A stretch of 38,597 nt of DNA, taken from the NCBI GenBank assembly GCA_945861535.1, contig CAMAUZ010000076.1, forward strand, positions 1-38,597. The letters are read 5' to 3'. The notes below the pieces were generated by a model that saw only the letters and a program-made list of their open reading frames with translations, ran no database searches and was not told the DNA's origin. Below, one piece after another: positions 30,370 through 38,597 of this stretch (positions are counted from its first letter, which is position 1; the number at the start of each line of letters is the position of its first letter). This stretch comes from Akkermansia muciniphila. Lineage in GTDB: Bacteria > Verrucomicrobiota > Verrucomicrobiia > Limisphaerales > BJHT01. A program made the position numbers and the translations under genes.

Positions 30370-33228
30370 ATGAAGCATCTTAGTCATTGCATGCAGTCTT
30401 GGTTTCGCAGGCGCGCGTGGGTTTTGGCCGTGGCGCTGGTGTGTTGGGTGGGGGTTGACTGCGCGTGGGGCGCGAAGGAACCGACGGATGTGACGGCGGC
30501 GGTCGCCGCTGCCGTGAAGAATGAGCGCCTGGCCATCGAGGCCACCAACGCGAAATTCGGCGACACGGCGCAGGGCGTGCCCAAGAAGCTGCGGGTCGAA
30601 TACAGCGTCGGCGGGGAGAAGTTGGCGCGCGAGGTGTCCGAGGGCGGGAAGCTCGAAATTGCCGCGCCGGCGGGGCAGAAACTGGTCATCCTCAAGGCGG
30701 TCTATGGGCCCGCGGATGGGTCCAAGCCGGTGGCCAGCACCGCGCTCTCGGAAAAACCCGGTGAACTTCTGGAAACGCTGCCGGGCTTCCAGATCGAACA
30801 TGTCTTGCGCGCCGATCCCAAGACGAACGGTTCGTGGATTTGCCTCGCGAAGGATCCGAAAGGCCGGCTGCTGCTAGGCGGCCAGCGCGGTCAGCCGATT
30901 ACTCGGGTGACTCTCAAGGACGGCAAGAGTGTCAAGGCGGAGACTCTCCAAATTCCTGTGAGTGAGACCATGGGCATGCTGTTTGTGGACAACGTCCTCT
31001 ATATCAGCGGCAGCGGCAGCAAGGGCTTCGCGCTCTATCGCTGCAAGGATACCAAGGGCGATGACAGTTACGATGACGTGGAGTTTCTCCGCGCGTGGCA
31101 GGGCGGCTCGGGCGAGCACGGCGCGCATGGCCTCGTGCTCGGGGCGGATAAGATGCTCTATGCGGTCTGCGGTAACTTCACGGGCGTGCCCAAGGACCTC
31201 GCGCCCAGTTCGCCGCATCGCAACTACGGCGACGACCTGGCGCTCAAGCGCATGGAGGATGGCAATGGCTTCGGCGCGGGCACGAAGCCCCCGGGCGGCT
31301 ATGTCCTGCGCATGGACCTTGATGGTAAGAACGCGGAACTGTACTCCGCCGGACAGCGCAATGCCTACGACATCGGTTTCAATGCCGATGGCGAGCTGTT
31401 CAGCTTCGACAGTGACATGGAATGGGACTGGGGCAGCCCGTGGTATCGGCCGGTTCGCGCCTTCCATTGTGTCCGCGGCGGCGACCATGGCTTCCGCGAA
31501 GGCAGCGCCAAGTGGCCGGAATATTACGCCGACAGCCTGCCGGCGTCGGTGAACATCGGCATTGGTTGCCCGACCGGCGTGGGCTTCGGCACGGGCGCGA
31601 AGTTTCCGGCGAAATACCAGAAGGCCTTCTATATCTGCGACTGGACCTATGGCCGGCTAATCGCCGTTCACCTGACACCGGATGGCGCGAGCTACACCGG
31701 GTCATGGGAAAACTTCGTCGCTCCCAAGTCACTGCGCGCCAAGTCGGGCAGAACACCGTTGAATCTCACGGATGTCGTGATCGGCGACGATGGCTCGCTC
31801 TATTTCACCATCGGCGGGCGCGGCACGCAGGCGAGTCTGTTCCGGGTGACTTACACGGGCACCGAGGCCGCCGTCCCGCTCACTGCCAGCCAACTGCGTG
31901 ACGAAGCGGGTCGCGAGGCGCGTGAACTGCGGCGCAACCTGGAGTCCTTCAATGTCAAAGCCGATCCTGCGGCGGTTGCTTTCGCCTGGCCCCATCTGAA
32001 CAGTCCCGATCGTTTCATCCGCTACGCCGCACGCCTGGCCATCGAGCGCAATCCGCTCGCCGAATGGCAGGACCGGGCCCTCGCGGAGAAGCAGCCAGAC
32101 GCGGCGTTCACGGCGCTGCTTGCGCTGGCCCGCCACTCCGGCCCCGAGACACAACCCGCGATCATCAAGTCGCTCGCTGCGATTCCTTTTGCGAAGCTGT
32201 CGGAGGAGCAGGTGCTTGGTAAGTTGCGAGTCATCGAGGTTTCCATCGCGCGGCAGGGCGTGCCGGCCGGCGATGTCGCCGCTCAACTCATCGCCGACGT
32301 GGCGCCGCTCTATCCGGCGAAGAGTGAGTTCGCCAATCGGGAACTAAGCCAGATACTGCTCGCGCTGAACGCGCCGGGCGCGGTCGCCAAAACCGTCGCG
32401 CTGCTCAAGTCCGCGTCCACACAGGAAGAGCAGGTCACCTATGCGGTCGCGTTGCGGAGCATTAAGACTGGCTGGACCGAGGCGCTGCGCCGCGACTATC
32501 TCTCATGGTGGAATACCGGTCGCTCGACCCAACATCCTGAACACGTTGTCCAATGGTTCAAGGATGCCGGCATTAACTTCAACAACGGCTCAAGCTTCCA
32601 GAATTTCCTCAAGAACGCGCTCAAAGAAGCACATGCCACAATGACACCCGCCGAACTCGCGGCGCTTGGCGATCTGAGCAAACCCACGGCTGTTGCCGCT
32701 CCCGCCGCCGCACTGCGCAAGTTCGTTAAGGAATGGAAGACCGCCGATCTCCAACCGTTGCTGGAGAAGGTCGGCAAGGGCCGCGATTTCGCCCGGGGCA
32801 AGGCCGCCTTTGTCGCCGCGCAGTGTGTGCTCTGTCATCGTTACGGTGACCAGGGCGGCGCGGCGGGACCGGACCTCACCACCATCACCACCCGCTTCAA
32901 GCGGCAGGACATATTGGAATCCATGACCGAGCCCTCGAAAGTGCTCTCCGAGCAATACATGAGCACCGTTTTCAAGCTGAAGGATGGCGAGGACGTCGTG
33001 GGTCGCATCGCCCTGGAAACTCCCGAGAAAGTCGTGGTGATGACCAATCCCTTCGACACCACCACCCTCGCCACTGTCAGCAAGTCCGCCATCAAATCAC
33101 GCGAACTTTCCAAAGTCTCACTCATGCCGCCCGGCCTGATCGATACCTTTTCGGAGACTGAAATACTCGACCTGCTCGCCTACCTGGAATCCATGGGTGA
33201 TCCGAAACACCCTAACTTCAACAAATAG
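30370..33228 (+). CDS. PVC-type heme-binding dehydrogenase-like protein
   Basis: A 952-residue exported protein starting at ATG 30370, with AGGA nine bases upstream. A signal peptide with a basic start covers about residues 1-35 (SWFRRRAWVLAVALVCWVGV). A short beta-domain (about 60-125) precedes the propeller (FQIEHVLRADPKTNGSWICL, DPKGRLLLGGQRGQPITRV, GEHGAHGLVLGADKMLYAVC, SAGQRNAYDIGFNADGELFS, FDSDMEWDWGSPWYRP). A HEAT-like helical region follows, then the cytochrome domain with CVLCH at 819-823 and the SLMPPGLIDTFSETEILDLL end. It differs from the protein at 7931 in its N-terminal domain and propeller sequence, so it belongs to another subgroup. Substrate unknown; periplasmic oxidation with heme electron transfer is the usual proposal. 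Confidence 0.92.
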   Translation: MKHLSHCMQSWFRRRAWVLAVALVCWVGVDCAWGAKEPTDVTAAVAAAVKNERLAIEATNAKFGDTAQGVPKKLRVEYSVGGEKLAREVSEGGKLEIAAPAGQKLVILKAVYGPADGSKPVASTALSEKPGELLETLPGFQIEHVLRADPKTNGSWICLAKDPKGRLLLGGQRGQPITRVTLKDGKSVKAETLQIPVSETMGMLFVDNVLYISGSGSKGFALYRCKDTKGDDSYDDVEFLRAWQGGSGEHGAHGLVLGADKMLYAVCGNFTGVPKDLAPSSPHRNYGDDLALKRMEDGNGFGAGTKPPGGYVLRMDLDGKNAELYSAGQRNAYDIGFNADGELFSFDSDMEWDWGSPWYRPVRAFHCVRGGDHGFREGSAKWPEYYADSLPASVNIGIGCPTGVGFGTGAKFPAKYQKAFYICDWTYGRLIAVHLTPDGASYTGSWENFVAPKSLRAKSGRTPLNLTDVVIGDDGSLYFTIGGRGTQASLFRVTYTGTEAAVPLTASQLRDEAGREARELRRNLESFNVKADPAAVAFAWPHLNSPDRFIRYAARLAIERNPLAEWQDRALAEKQPDAAFTALLALARHSGPETQPAIIKSLAAIPFAKLSEEQVLGKLRVIEVSIARQGVPAGDVAAQLIADVAPLYPAKSEFANRELSQILLALNAPGAVAKTVALLKSASTQEEQVTYAVALRSIKTGWTEALRRDYLSWWNTGRSTQHPEHVVQWFKDAGINFNNGSSFQNFLKNALKEAHATMTPAELAALGDLSKPTAVAAPAAALRKFVKEWKTADLQPLLEKVGKGRDFARGKAAFVAAQCVLCHRYGDQGGAAGPDLTTITTRFKRQDILESMTEPSKVLSEQYMSTVFKLKDGEDVVGRIALETPEKVVVMTNPFDTTTLATVSKSAIKSRELSKVSLMPPGLIDTFSETEILDLLAYLESMGDPKHPNFNK

Positions 33229-33406
33229 GGGCGCGTGCTCTGGGTGGTGAACAGGATAATCTCACGCCGCTGATACTACCTCGGACGAATTGCCCCCGCC
33301 GACCACCCGGGTGATAAGTTGATTTCCATCCAATGAAATCGTTCGGGACTATCAACCGGTGCGAAAATTCGCGCCGGAACTGGCATAACGACCAGCGCGT
33401 CCGGCT

Positions 33407-33540
33407 CCCTCGCCCCGTGAGGCACGCACGGGGAGAGGGCCGGGGAGAGGGGTGCCCCACTATTGCGAACGGTCTGGCTTCGCCGTGTCGGAGCACCTCC
33501 TCACCCCAACCCTCTCCTCCGTTCCGAACGGAGGAGAGGG
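33407..33540. repeat. paired CCCTCTCC-type hairpins
   Basis: Two hairpins lie in the 506-bp spacer before the deacetylase gene. CCCTCGCCCCGTG (33407-33419) pairs with CACGGGGAGAGGG (33427-33439) with one mismatch. CCCTCTCCTCCGTT (33510-33523) pairs perfectly with AACGGAGGAGAGGG (33527-33540) around CCG. The string CCTCACCCCAACCCTCTCC is a dispersed repeat seen in many environmental bacterial genomes. Apart from these, the spacer 33229-33734 shows no gene. Confidence 0.8.
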
Positions 33541-33734
33541 AGATAGAAGCCACGGTGCGGACTGCACGAACTTTCGCAAACGCTGAGACACGGTGCCTCA
33601 GATTCGGCGCTGCGAATATTGGTGCCGGAACCGCCGCCCTGAGTCGCGCATCGGTCTCGCTCGGTCTGGGACGCCCGAGAGCGGTAGGGACTGGGAAGAA
33701 TGGAATTCCCGACGCAACATCCCGCCTCTCAAAG

Positions 33735-36700
33735 ATGTCATCTCTTCTCCTCGCGCTGTTGATCCTTCTGGTGCTGCCTTCAGGTAGCATCGCTTCACCA
33801 CCGGTGGATCCGGACCCGAACGGCGTTCTGCTCAAGCCCATTCCCGACAAGCTGGTGGTGCTCACGTTCGATGATGCGCCGGCCAGTCATGCGACGGTGG
33901 TCGCGCCGATTCTCAAGGAGATGGGTTTCGGCGGTTCCATCTATGTTTGTGACTTTGATTCGTTCAAGACGCGGAAGGACTGGTATCTGACTTATCGCCA
34001 GATGAATGCCATGCACGCGGCTGGCCTGGAAATCGGCAACCACAGCCTGGGCCACCAGTCGGGATACGAGCCGATGCTGGCCATGGAGGATCAGGTGCTC
34101 GCTCATGGCGGTCCAAGGATGACCACGCTTTGCTGGCCGATCTATCATGTGAACTGGAATGACATCCCGAAACTCTCTGCGCATGGCTACACCTTTGGGC
34201 GCGGCGGCCATGAGCGACCCTACCGGCCGACGGTGGACAATCCGTTTGATGTGCCGTCCTTTTCGATCACGGATGCGACGGCGGTCGAGAGGTTCATCCG
34301 GCAGGTGCAACAGGCCTGTCACGGCCGGGTGGTCGTGCTCACCTTCCATGGAGTGCCGGACCTGGAGCATCCGCCGGTGAGTCTGGAGCCGGCGATGTTC
34401 AAGGCGATGATGCGGTATCTGAAAGATAACGGCTATCAGTGCATCGCGATGCGCGATATGGCGAAGTATATCGACCCGGTCAAAGCCGCGAACCTGCCGC
34501 GCACCGCCCAAGATGCCAAGGGCGCACCGCCTTTCGCGAGCATCAAGGACGAGAAGCCCTTCGTCGCTCCGTCCGGAAATGCCATTTTGGATTTCCGTTT
34601 TCCGAATCTGCCACCGGCGAGCGTCGCGAAGACCAGCATCCGGCTTACTGTTCCGCATGACACAGACATCACCGCACTGGCGCCGATGGTCAAAGTGTCT
34701 GCGGATGCCAGCGTCGTCCCTGCGTCCGGCGTGAGGCGCGACTTCTCCGCGCCGCAGACCTATACCGTCACCGCGCGGAATGGCTCCACAAAGCGTTTCG
34801 TCGTCACGATGAAAAAAGCCGTCGTTAGCGAGGCGAAGGAAATGCTGACCTTCACGCTGCCCGGCGCGCGCTCCATCGGCATTTCCCCTACCCGCATCGC
34901 GGTGCGAATGCCGCAGGCGGCGGACGTGACGGCGCTGGCGCCCGCCTTCACGCTGTCGCCCTTCGCCACGGCGGTGCCAGCTTCCGGCACAGCACGGGAT
35001 TTTACCCGGCCGCAGACCTACACCGTCACCGCGCAGGATGGTTCCGCGCAGCCGGTAACCGTGACCGTGGTGAAAAGTGACGACCCCAACGCCTTTGTGT
35101 GGAGCAAGGCGGAGGCAGGTAACTGGAGCGATGCCGCCAGGTGGTCTGACAACCCGGTGGGCGCAGCCACGCCTAGGCGTGCCGGGCAGCCCGACTATGT
35201 CCTGAGTTTCAACCAAGGCGGCACCTGCGCGGCAACCAACGACCTGAGTCCAGGGTTTCTCCTGAACCAGCTCGTTCTCGGGGATCGTTCCGGCGGATTG
35301 ATCATCAGCGGCAGCGAACTGACCTTCGCTAAGGAAATCGTGAACAATATTCCCCCGATGATTCATGCCACCAAATGCCAAAGGGTGGACATCAACACGC
35401 CCCTGACACTGCGGGACGATCTCACGGTGAATACCGCACCGGACAAGTCTCCCAATTGCTTCATCAGTTTCAACGGAGTGATCTCCGGCCCGCGCTCCCT
35501 GATGCTGCGAAGCGCCGGCGATCCCAACGTCGCCGGCATCAACTTCCACGATGTCCACTTCGGCATCCTCCAAATCAACCAGACGAACACTTACAGCGGC
35601 GGGACACGCATCAATGGCGGTAAGCTCAACGTGCGGCGGTCGGGGGGCTTGGGGATCGGGACGGTGACGCTCGATAAGTTCGGCACCTTGTCCACCGAAG
35701 CCAACCTCGCCAACCCCGTGGTGATCAATCAAGGCACGCTCTTTCGTTGCACGTTGAGCGGCCCCGTCACACTGAATGGCATTGCTGGCTTCATCAGCCA
35801 TTGCTCGATTGCCGGCGGGATGAGTGGAGCCGGCGGCTTCACGATGTATGGCGCCAACGGAACTTATCTCAACATGGTGCCCGGCGGCACCGTGACGCTT
35901 CACGGCACGAACACCTACACCGGGCCGACCACGATCTTTCCGGCAACGCTGATCGTGAAGAAGGCTGCGGGGCTCTACAACGGTGACGCTGCGAAATGGA
36001 CCCCGGCCAACATCACCATCCACAAAGCCGCGACGCTCCGTCTCAACGTCGGCGGCCCGGGTGAATTCACCGGCGAGCACGTCGGGACGCTGCTGGGAAA
36101 CTTGACGCGCTCGGTGAATGGCAATGGCTTGATGGGCGGTTCCTTTGTGTCCCTCGACACGACCAACGCCACGCAACCCGTCACCATCTCGGCCAATCTC
36201 TCGGACTCCAAAGGTGGCGGCGGCGGCGCCTTTCTCCTCCGGAAATGTGGCCCCGGCGCGATGCGTCTTTCCGGCAACAACACCCATACCGGCCGGACGA
36301 TTCTGGAAGGCGGGACGTTGATCGTTTCATCCTTCAACAGTTTCAGCGAAGGAATGCGCAGGCCCAGCAGCAGCCTCGGAGCGCCGACGGACATCGAGTC
36401 CGGCGAGATCGCCATCGGCGAGGAAGGCAAAGACGGGGATTGCGCGCTCATCTACACCGGCCCTGGCGAGACCTCCGACCGCGTTATGAATTTCGCGGGG
36501 AAAAAATCCACCGTGACCTTCGATCAATCCGGCACGGGCCAGTTGAAACTCACCAGCGACCTCCTCATCTCCGGCTATGGCCACAGCAAGACCGTCGTGC
36601 TCAAAGGCGACACCACCGGCGTCGGAGAAATCGCCGGCATCATTGCCGATCCTCATGACCGCACCGGCAAGGCGACTACTTCCATTACGAAGTCCGGCAA

Positions 36701-36962
36701 GGGCACATGGGTGCTCTCGGGGAAGAACAGCTCCAGCGGCCCGACCAGGGTGACCCAGGGCACCCTGTCGCTCTCTAATGCCCGCAGTATGGGGGACAAA
36801 ACCGAAGTCGAGGTCTCCGAGGGAGCCGTGCTGGAACTGAACTTCAAGGGTGAAATGCGTGTTGGCAAAATCAGTTTCGGCGGACGACCACAACCGGCCG
36901 GCGCATACGATGCAAACAACGCCCCCAACTTCATCAAGGGCACCGGAGTGCTCAAGCATTGA
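33735..36962 (+). CDS. secreted polysaccharide deacetylase fused to beta-strand repeats
   Basis: A 1075-residue protein. ATG 33735 gives a clean signal peptide (MSSLLLALLILLVLPSGSIA). Residues ~38-265 are a NodB-type deacetylase: LTFDDA (D46, D47), GNHSLGH with metal ligands H103 and H107, CWPIYHVN where other members have RxPY/F, and VLTFHGVPD. Two related ~80-residue repeats follow (about 283-360 and 373-452), each holding TDITALAP or ADVTALAP, an ASGVRRDFSAPQTYTVTARN-like block and a closing VTM/VTV strand, as in DUF5018-like cell-wall modules. From ~455 to the end there are autotransporter-associated beta-strand repeats (TNTYSGGTRINGGKLNV, TNTYTGPTTIFPATLIV, NNTHTGRTILEGGTLIV, GPTRVTQGTLSLSNA). 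No autotransporter barrel or sorting signal is visible. Likely a surface enzyme removing acetyl groups from polysaccharide. Confidence 0.88.
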   Translation: MSSLLLALLILLVLPSGSIASPPVDPDPNGVLLKPIPDKLVVLTFDDAPASHATVVAPILKEMGFGGSIYVCDFDSFKTRKDWYLTYRQMNAMHAAGLEIGNHSLGHQSGYEPMLAMEDQVLAHGGPRMTTLCWPIYHVNWNDIPKLSAHGYTFGRGGHERPYRPTVDNPFDVPSFSITDATAVERFIRQVQQACHGRVVVLTFHGVPDLEHPPVSLEPAMFKAMMRYLKDNGYQCIAMRDMAKYIDPVKAANLPRTAQDAKGAPPFASIKDEKPFVAPSGNAILDFRFPNLPPASVAKTSIRLTVPHDTDITALAPMVKVSADASVVPASGVRRDFSAPQTYTVTARNGSTKRFVVTMKKAVVSEAKEMLTFTLPGARSIGISPTRIAVRMPQAADVTALAPAFTLSPFATAVPASGTARDFTRPQTYTVTAQDGSAQPVTVTVVKSDDPNAFVWSKAEAGNWSDAARWSDNPVGAATPRRAGQPDYVLSFNQGGTCAATNDLSPGFLLNQLVLGDRSGGLIISGSELTFAKEIVNNIPPMIHATKCQRVDINTPLTLRDDLTVNTAPDKSPNCFISFNGVISGPRSLMLRSAGDPNVAGINFHDVHFGILQINQTNTYSGGTRINGGKLNVRRSGGLGIGTVTLDKFGTLSTEANLANPVVINQGTLFRCTLSGPVTLNGIAGFISHCSIAGGMSGAGGFTMYGANGTYLNMVPGGTVTLHGTNTYTGPTTIFPATLIVKKAAGLYNGDAAKWTPANITIHKAATLRLNVGGPGEFTGEHVGTLLGNLTRSVNGNGLMGGSFVSLDTTNATQPVTISANLSDSKGGGGGAFLLRKCGPGAMRLSGNNTHTGRTILEGGTLIVSSFNSFSEGMRRPSSSLGAPTDIESGEIAIGEEGKDGDCALIYTGPGETSDRVMNFAGKKSTVTFDQSGTGQLKLTSDLLISGYGHSKTVVLKGDTTGVGEIAGIIADPHDRTGKATTSITKSGKGTWVLSGKNSSSGPTRVTQGTLSLSNARSMGDKTEVEVSEGAVLELNFKGEMRVGKISFGGRPQPAGAYDANNAPNFIKGTGVLKH

Positions 36963-37004
36963 GGTTCTTGAATACCCACCGCCTCGCTCCGTCGGCTTCC
37001 ATTC

Positions 37005-38111
37005 ATGAAAAAAATCGTCACAGGGGCAGCGTTGATAATTTTATCCAGCACCCTGGTGCTGATGGCGGGCGACGAGGAGAAGGCGGGGGCGGGAATGGTT
37101 CTCGGGGAGCCGTTCTGGCGGTCCAAGGCGATGGACCGTGAGCCGGTTCTCTTCATTCAGGAGGAAGGCCATTCCCTGGCCACGGCCAAACTGCTGTTCA
37201 TTCCCAGTGCCAAGTTCAGGATCACTCATCCGGATCAGGTGATGCAATATGAGGAGGGCAAGGATTTCACCTGGAAACCCGGTTCGAACATCATTGAGCT
37301 GACGTTTACCTCGCGGATCCCTTTCAAGACGGCGGCGCAGATGGTTCCGCCGAAAGGCAGCCCGAACATGTTTGCCACCGTCCTGCACTCCGAAGGCCAT
37401 TTCTTCCATGATCTGCAGGTGCAGGTTTCATACTGGCATACCAATGACGTCTGGACTTTGCCGGACCAGCCCCAGTCCGAACAGTTGACGCGTGTTCTCG
37501 CCAAGCTGAGAAGCAAACAGCCGATCAAACTCGTGGCCCTCGGCGACAGCATCACGCAGGGATTCAATGCTTCTGGATTCAAACCCTCCCAGGCGCCGCC
37601 CTATCAGCCCTCCTATCCGCAACTGGTCGCCAACACCCTCCAGAAGCGTTTCGGGGCGACGGTGACGCTGGTCAATTTCGGAGCCGCCGGGGCGGAAGCC
37701 GGCTGGGGGGTGGAGATGGTTCCCAAGGTAACAGCGGTGAAGCCCGATCTGGTTTTCCTCGCCTTCGGCATGAATGACGGCGGTGGCTATGACAAGAAGA
37801 TGACCAAAATGCGCGATGAGGTCATGGCCCAGAATCCCGATGCTGATATCGTGCTGGTTTCGCCCATGACCATGAATCCGCGCTTTGCCGGTGCTGATGG
37901 CTTCCTGTGGAAAGCCAAGTTTCTGGGCGGCTTGGTGAAGGAGAACGTGGCTTTGGCGAATGTGACCAGGCCCTGGATCGAAATCCTCAAGAAGAAGAAC
38001 TTTTCCGATATCAGCGGCAACAATGTCAACCATCCGAACGATTTCGGGCATCGCCTCTATGCCCAGGTGATTCTGGAGCTGTTCCCTTTGTCATCGGGCC
38101 CCAAGAAATAG
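37005..38111 (+). CDS. secreted SGNH/GDSL hydrolase
   Basis: A 368-residue SGNH hydrolase. Residues 1-21 form a signal peptide (MKKIVTGAALIILSSTLVLM). An N-terminal beta-domain (about 30-160) precedes the catalytic domain: GDSITQG with nucleophile S182, NFGAAG with G227, FGMND with N257, and HPNDFGH with D346 and H349. All four SGNH blocks are present, so it should be an active esterase, most likely removing acetyl or other acyl groups from carbohydrate. The gene lies 42 bp after the deacetylase and 16 bp before a second deacetylase, which points to a shared role in deacylating an exported or environmental polysaccharide. Confidence 0.9.
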   Translation: MKKIVTGAALIILSSTLVLMAGDEEKAGAGMVLGEPFWRSKAMDREPVLFIQEEGHSLATAKLLFIPSAKFRITHPDQVMQYEEGKDFTWKPGSNIIELTFTSRIPFKTAAQMVPPKGSPNMFATVLHSEGHFFHDLQVQVSYWHTNDVWTLPDQPQSEQLTRVLAKLRSKQPIKLVALGDSITQGFNASGFKPSQAPPYQPSYPQLVANTLQKRFGATVTLVNFGAAGAEAGWGVEMVPKVTAVKPDLVFLAFGMNDGGGYDKKMTKMRDEVMAQNPDADIVLVSPMTMNPRFAGADGFLWKAKFLGGLVKENVALANVTRPWIEILKKKNFSDISGNNVNHPNDFGHRLYAQVILELFPLSSGPKK

Positions 38112-38127
38112 GAGAGAGGCGAGAATC

Positions 38128-38597
38128 ATGACAAAGCCAACGAAGGCAAAGTTGATGTGTGCCCTGCTGATCGCAGGCGCAGTCATCGCGCGGGCGCAAC
38201 CGGCACCGGCCGACGATCCCACCGGGATCATCAAGCAGCCGATTCCGGAACGGTTGGTGGTTGTCACGTTCGACGATGGCTGTGCGAGTCACGCCACCAT
38301 CGCCGCCCCGCTCCTCAAGAAGCATGGTTTCGGCGGCACGTTTTATGTCTCCGATGCCTACCTGTTCCGCGAACGCAAGGATTGGTATATGACGTGGCGG
38401 CAGATCAAGGGCATGTCCGATGATGGCTTCGAAATTGGCAATCACACCAGGGGACATGGGCAGTTGTCGTTGACCGATGTCGGCGGCATGCAGGCCTACG
38501 TGTGGACTCTGGAGGATGAAATGATCGCCAATCGGATTCCGAGGTCCACGACCTTTTGCTGGCCATTCTATGTTGTGAATCCGCGGTTCTATTCCCT
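38128..38597 (+). CDS. polysaccharide deacetylase (3' end outside window)
   Basis: The first 156 codons of a second NodB-type deacetylase, running off the window. ATG 38128 follows GGAGAGAGGCGAGAATC, a good ribosome-binding sequence. A signal peptide covers about residues 1-23 (ending ARAQ). The catalytic start is VVTFDDG (D49, D50), then GFGGTFYVSD, RKDWYMTWRQIKGM, and GNHTRGH with H106 and H110. The third motif is FCWPFYVVN, the same CWPxY variant as in the deacetylase at 33735. The two are paralogs with very similar spacing, although here motif 1 keeps the usual TFDDG. Whether this copy also carries beta-strand repeats cannot be seen. Confidence 0.88.
   Translation, partial: MTKPTKAKLMCALLIAGAVIARAQPAPADDPTGIIKQPIPERLVVVTFDDGCASHATIAAPLLKKHGFGGTFYVSDAYLFRERKDWYMTWRQIKGMSDDGFEIGNHTRGHGQLSLTDVGGMQAYVWTLEDEMIANRIPRSTTFCWPFYVVNPRFYS

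Noticed and set aside
33795-36287. An 830-codon minus-strand frame opposite the deacetylase fusion
   Set aside because: Composition is rich in Arg, His and Gly with no domain; the plus strand encodes a clear enzyme and repeats.

Overview
The window is GC-rich, gene-dense bacterial DNA and very probably comes from Verrucomicrobiota (PVC superphylum). The evidence is the gene content: DUF1592/DUF1588/DUF1585 and DUF1552 proteins, Tat-exported DUF1501 proteins, two large PVC-type heme-binding dehydrogenase-like proteins ending in a CxxCH cytochrome domain, secreted formylglycine sulfatases, an ECF sigma factor beside a serine/threonine kinase, autotransporter-associated beta-strand repeats, and a secreted protein with a DxDGDG...TDP segment and an FFRL-type C-terminus. 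The species cannot be named from sequence alone. No rRNA, tRNA, CRISPR array, prophage or transposase gene was recognised.

Layout. Bases 1-3136: a DUF1592/1588/1585 cytochrome-like gene (5' end outside the window), a DUF1552 gene overlapping it, and a tiny coupled signal-peptide ORF. 3245-6032: a sulfatase whose stop overlaps a VapC-like PIN gene, then a DUF433/DUF5615 antitoxin-toxin pair. 6209-11050 (minus): a second sulfatase and a 1039-residue PVC heme-binding protein. 11475-12639: pgsA and pgpA, consecutive steps of phosphatidylglycerol synthesis. 12968-16693 (minus): an FKBP isomerase, a secreted protein of unknown function and a DUF1501 protein. 17080-18168: recF. 18343-25284 (minus): a probable five-gene operon of ECF sigma factor, WD40 serine/threonine kinase, large secreted repeat protein, small beta-rich protein and a secreted protein. 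25390-27908 (minus): an RsuA-type pseudouridine synthase and xylulokinase. 28626-33228: a second DUF1501 and a second PVC heme-binding protein. 33735-38597: a secreted polysaccharide deacetylase fused to beta-strand repeats, an SGNH hydrolase, and a second deacetylase cut by the window end.

Most genes encode exported proteins that look like parts of polysaccharide breakdown or remodelling: sulfatases, deacetylases, an SGNH esterase and periplasmic heme proteins. Housekeeping genes (pgsA, pgpA, recF, FKBP, rsuA, xylB) are scattered between them. The intergenic spaces are unusual. Nearly every spacer over 200 bp carries a long palindrome or an inverted-repeat element, and at least six repeat families can be told apart. 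One is a MITE-like element of about 180 bp present twice plus a fragment. Another is a palindrome built on GCAAAGGAATGGAG that occurs on both sides of xylB.

The two most interesting features are (1) the sigma/kinase/surface-protein operon, which looks like a self-contained signalling and cell-surface unit, and (2) the dispersed palindromic and MITE-like elements.
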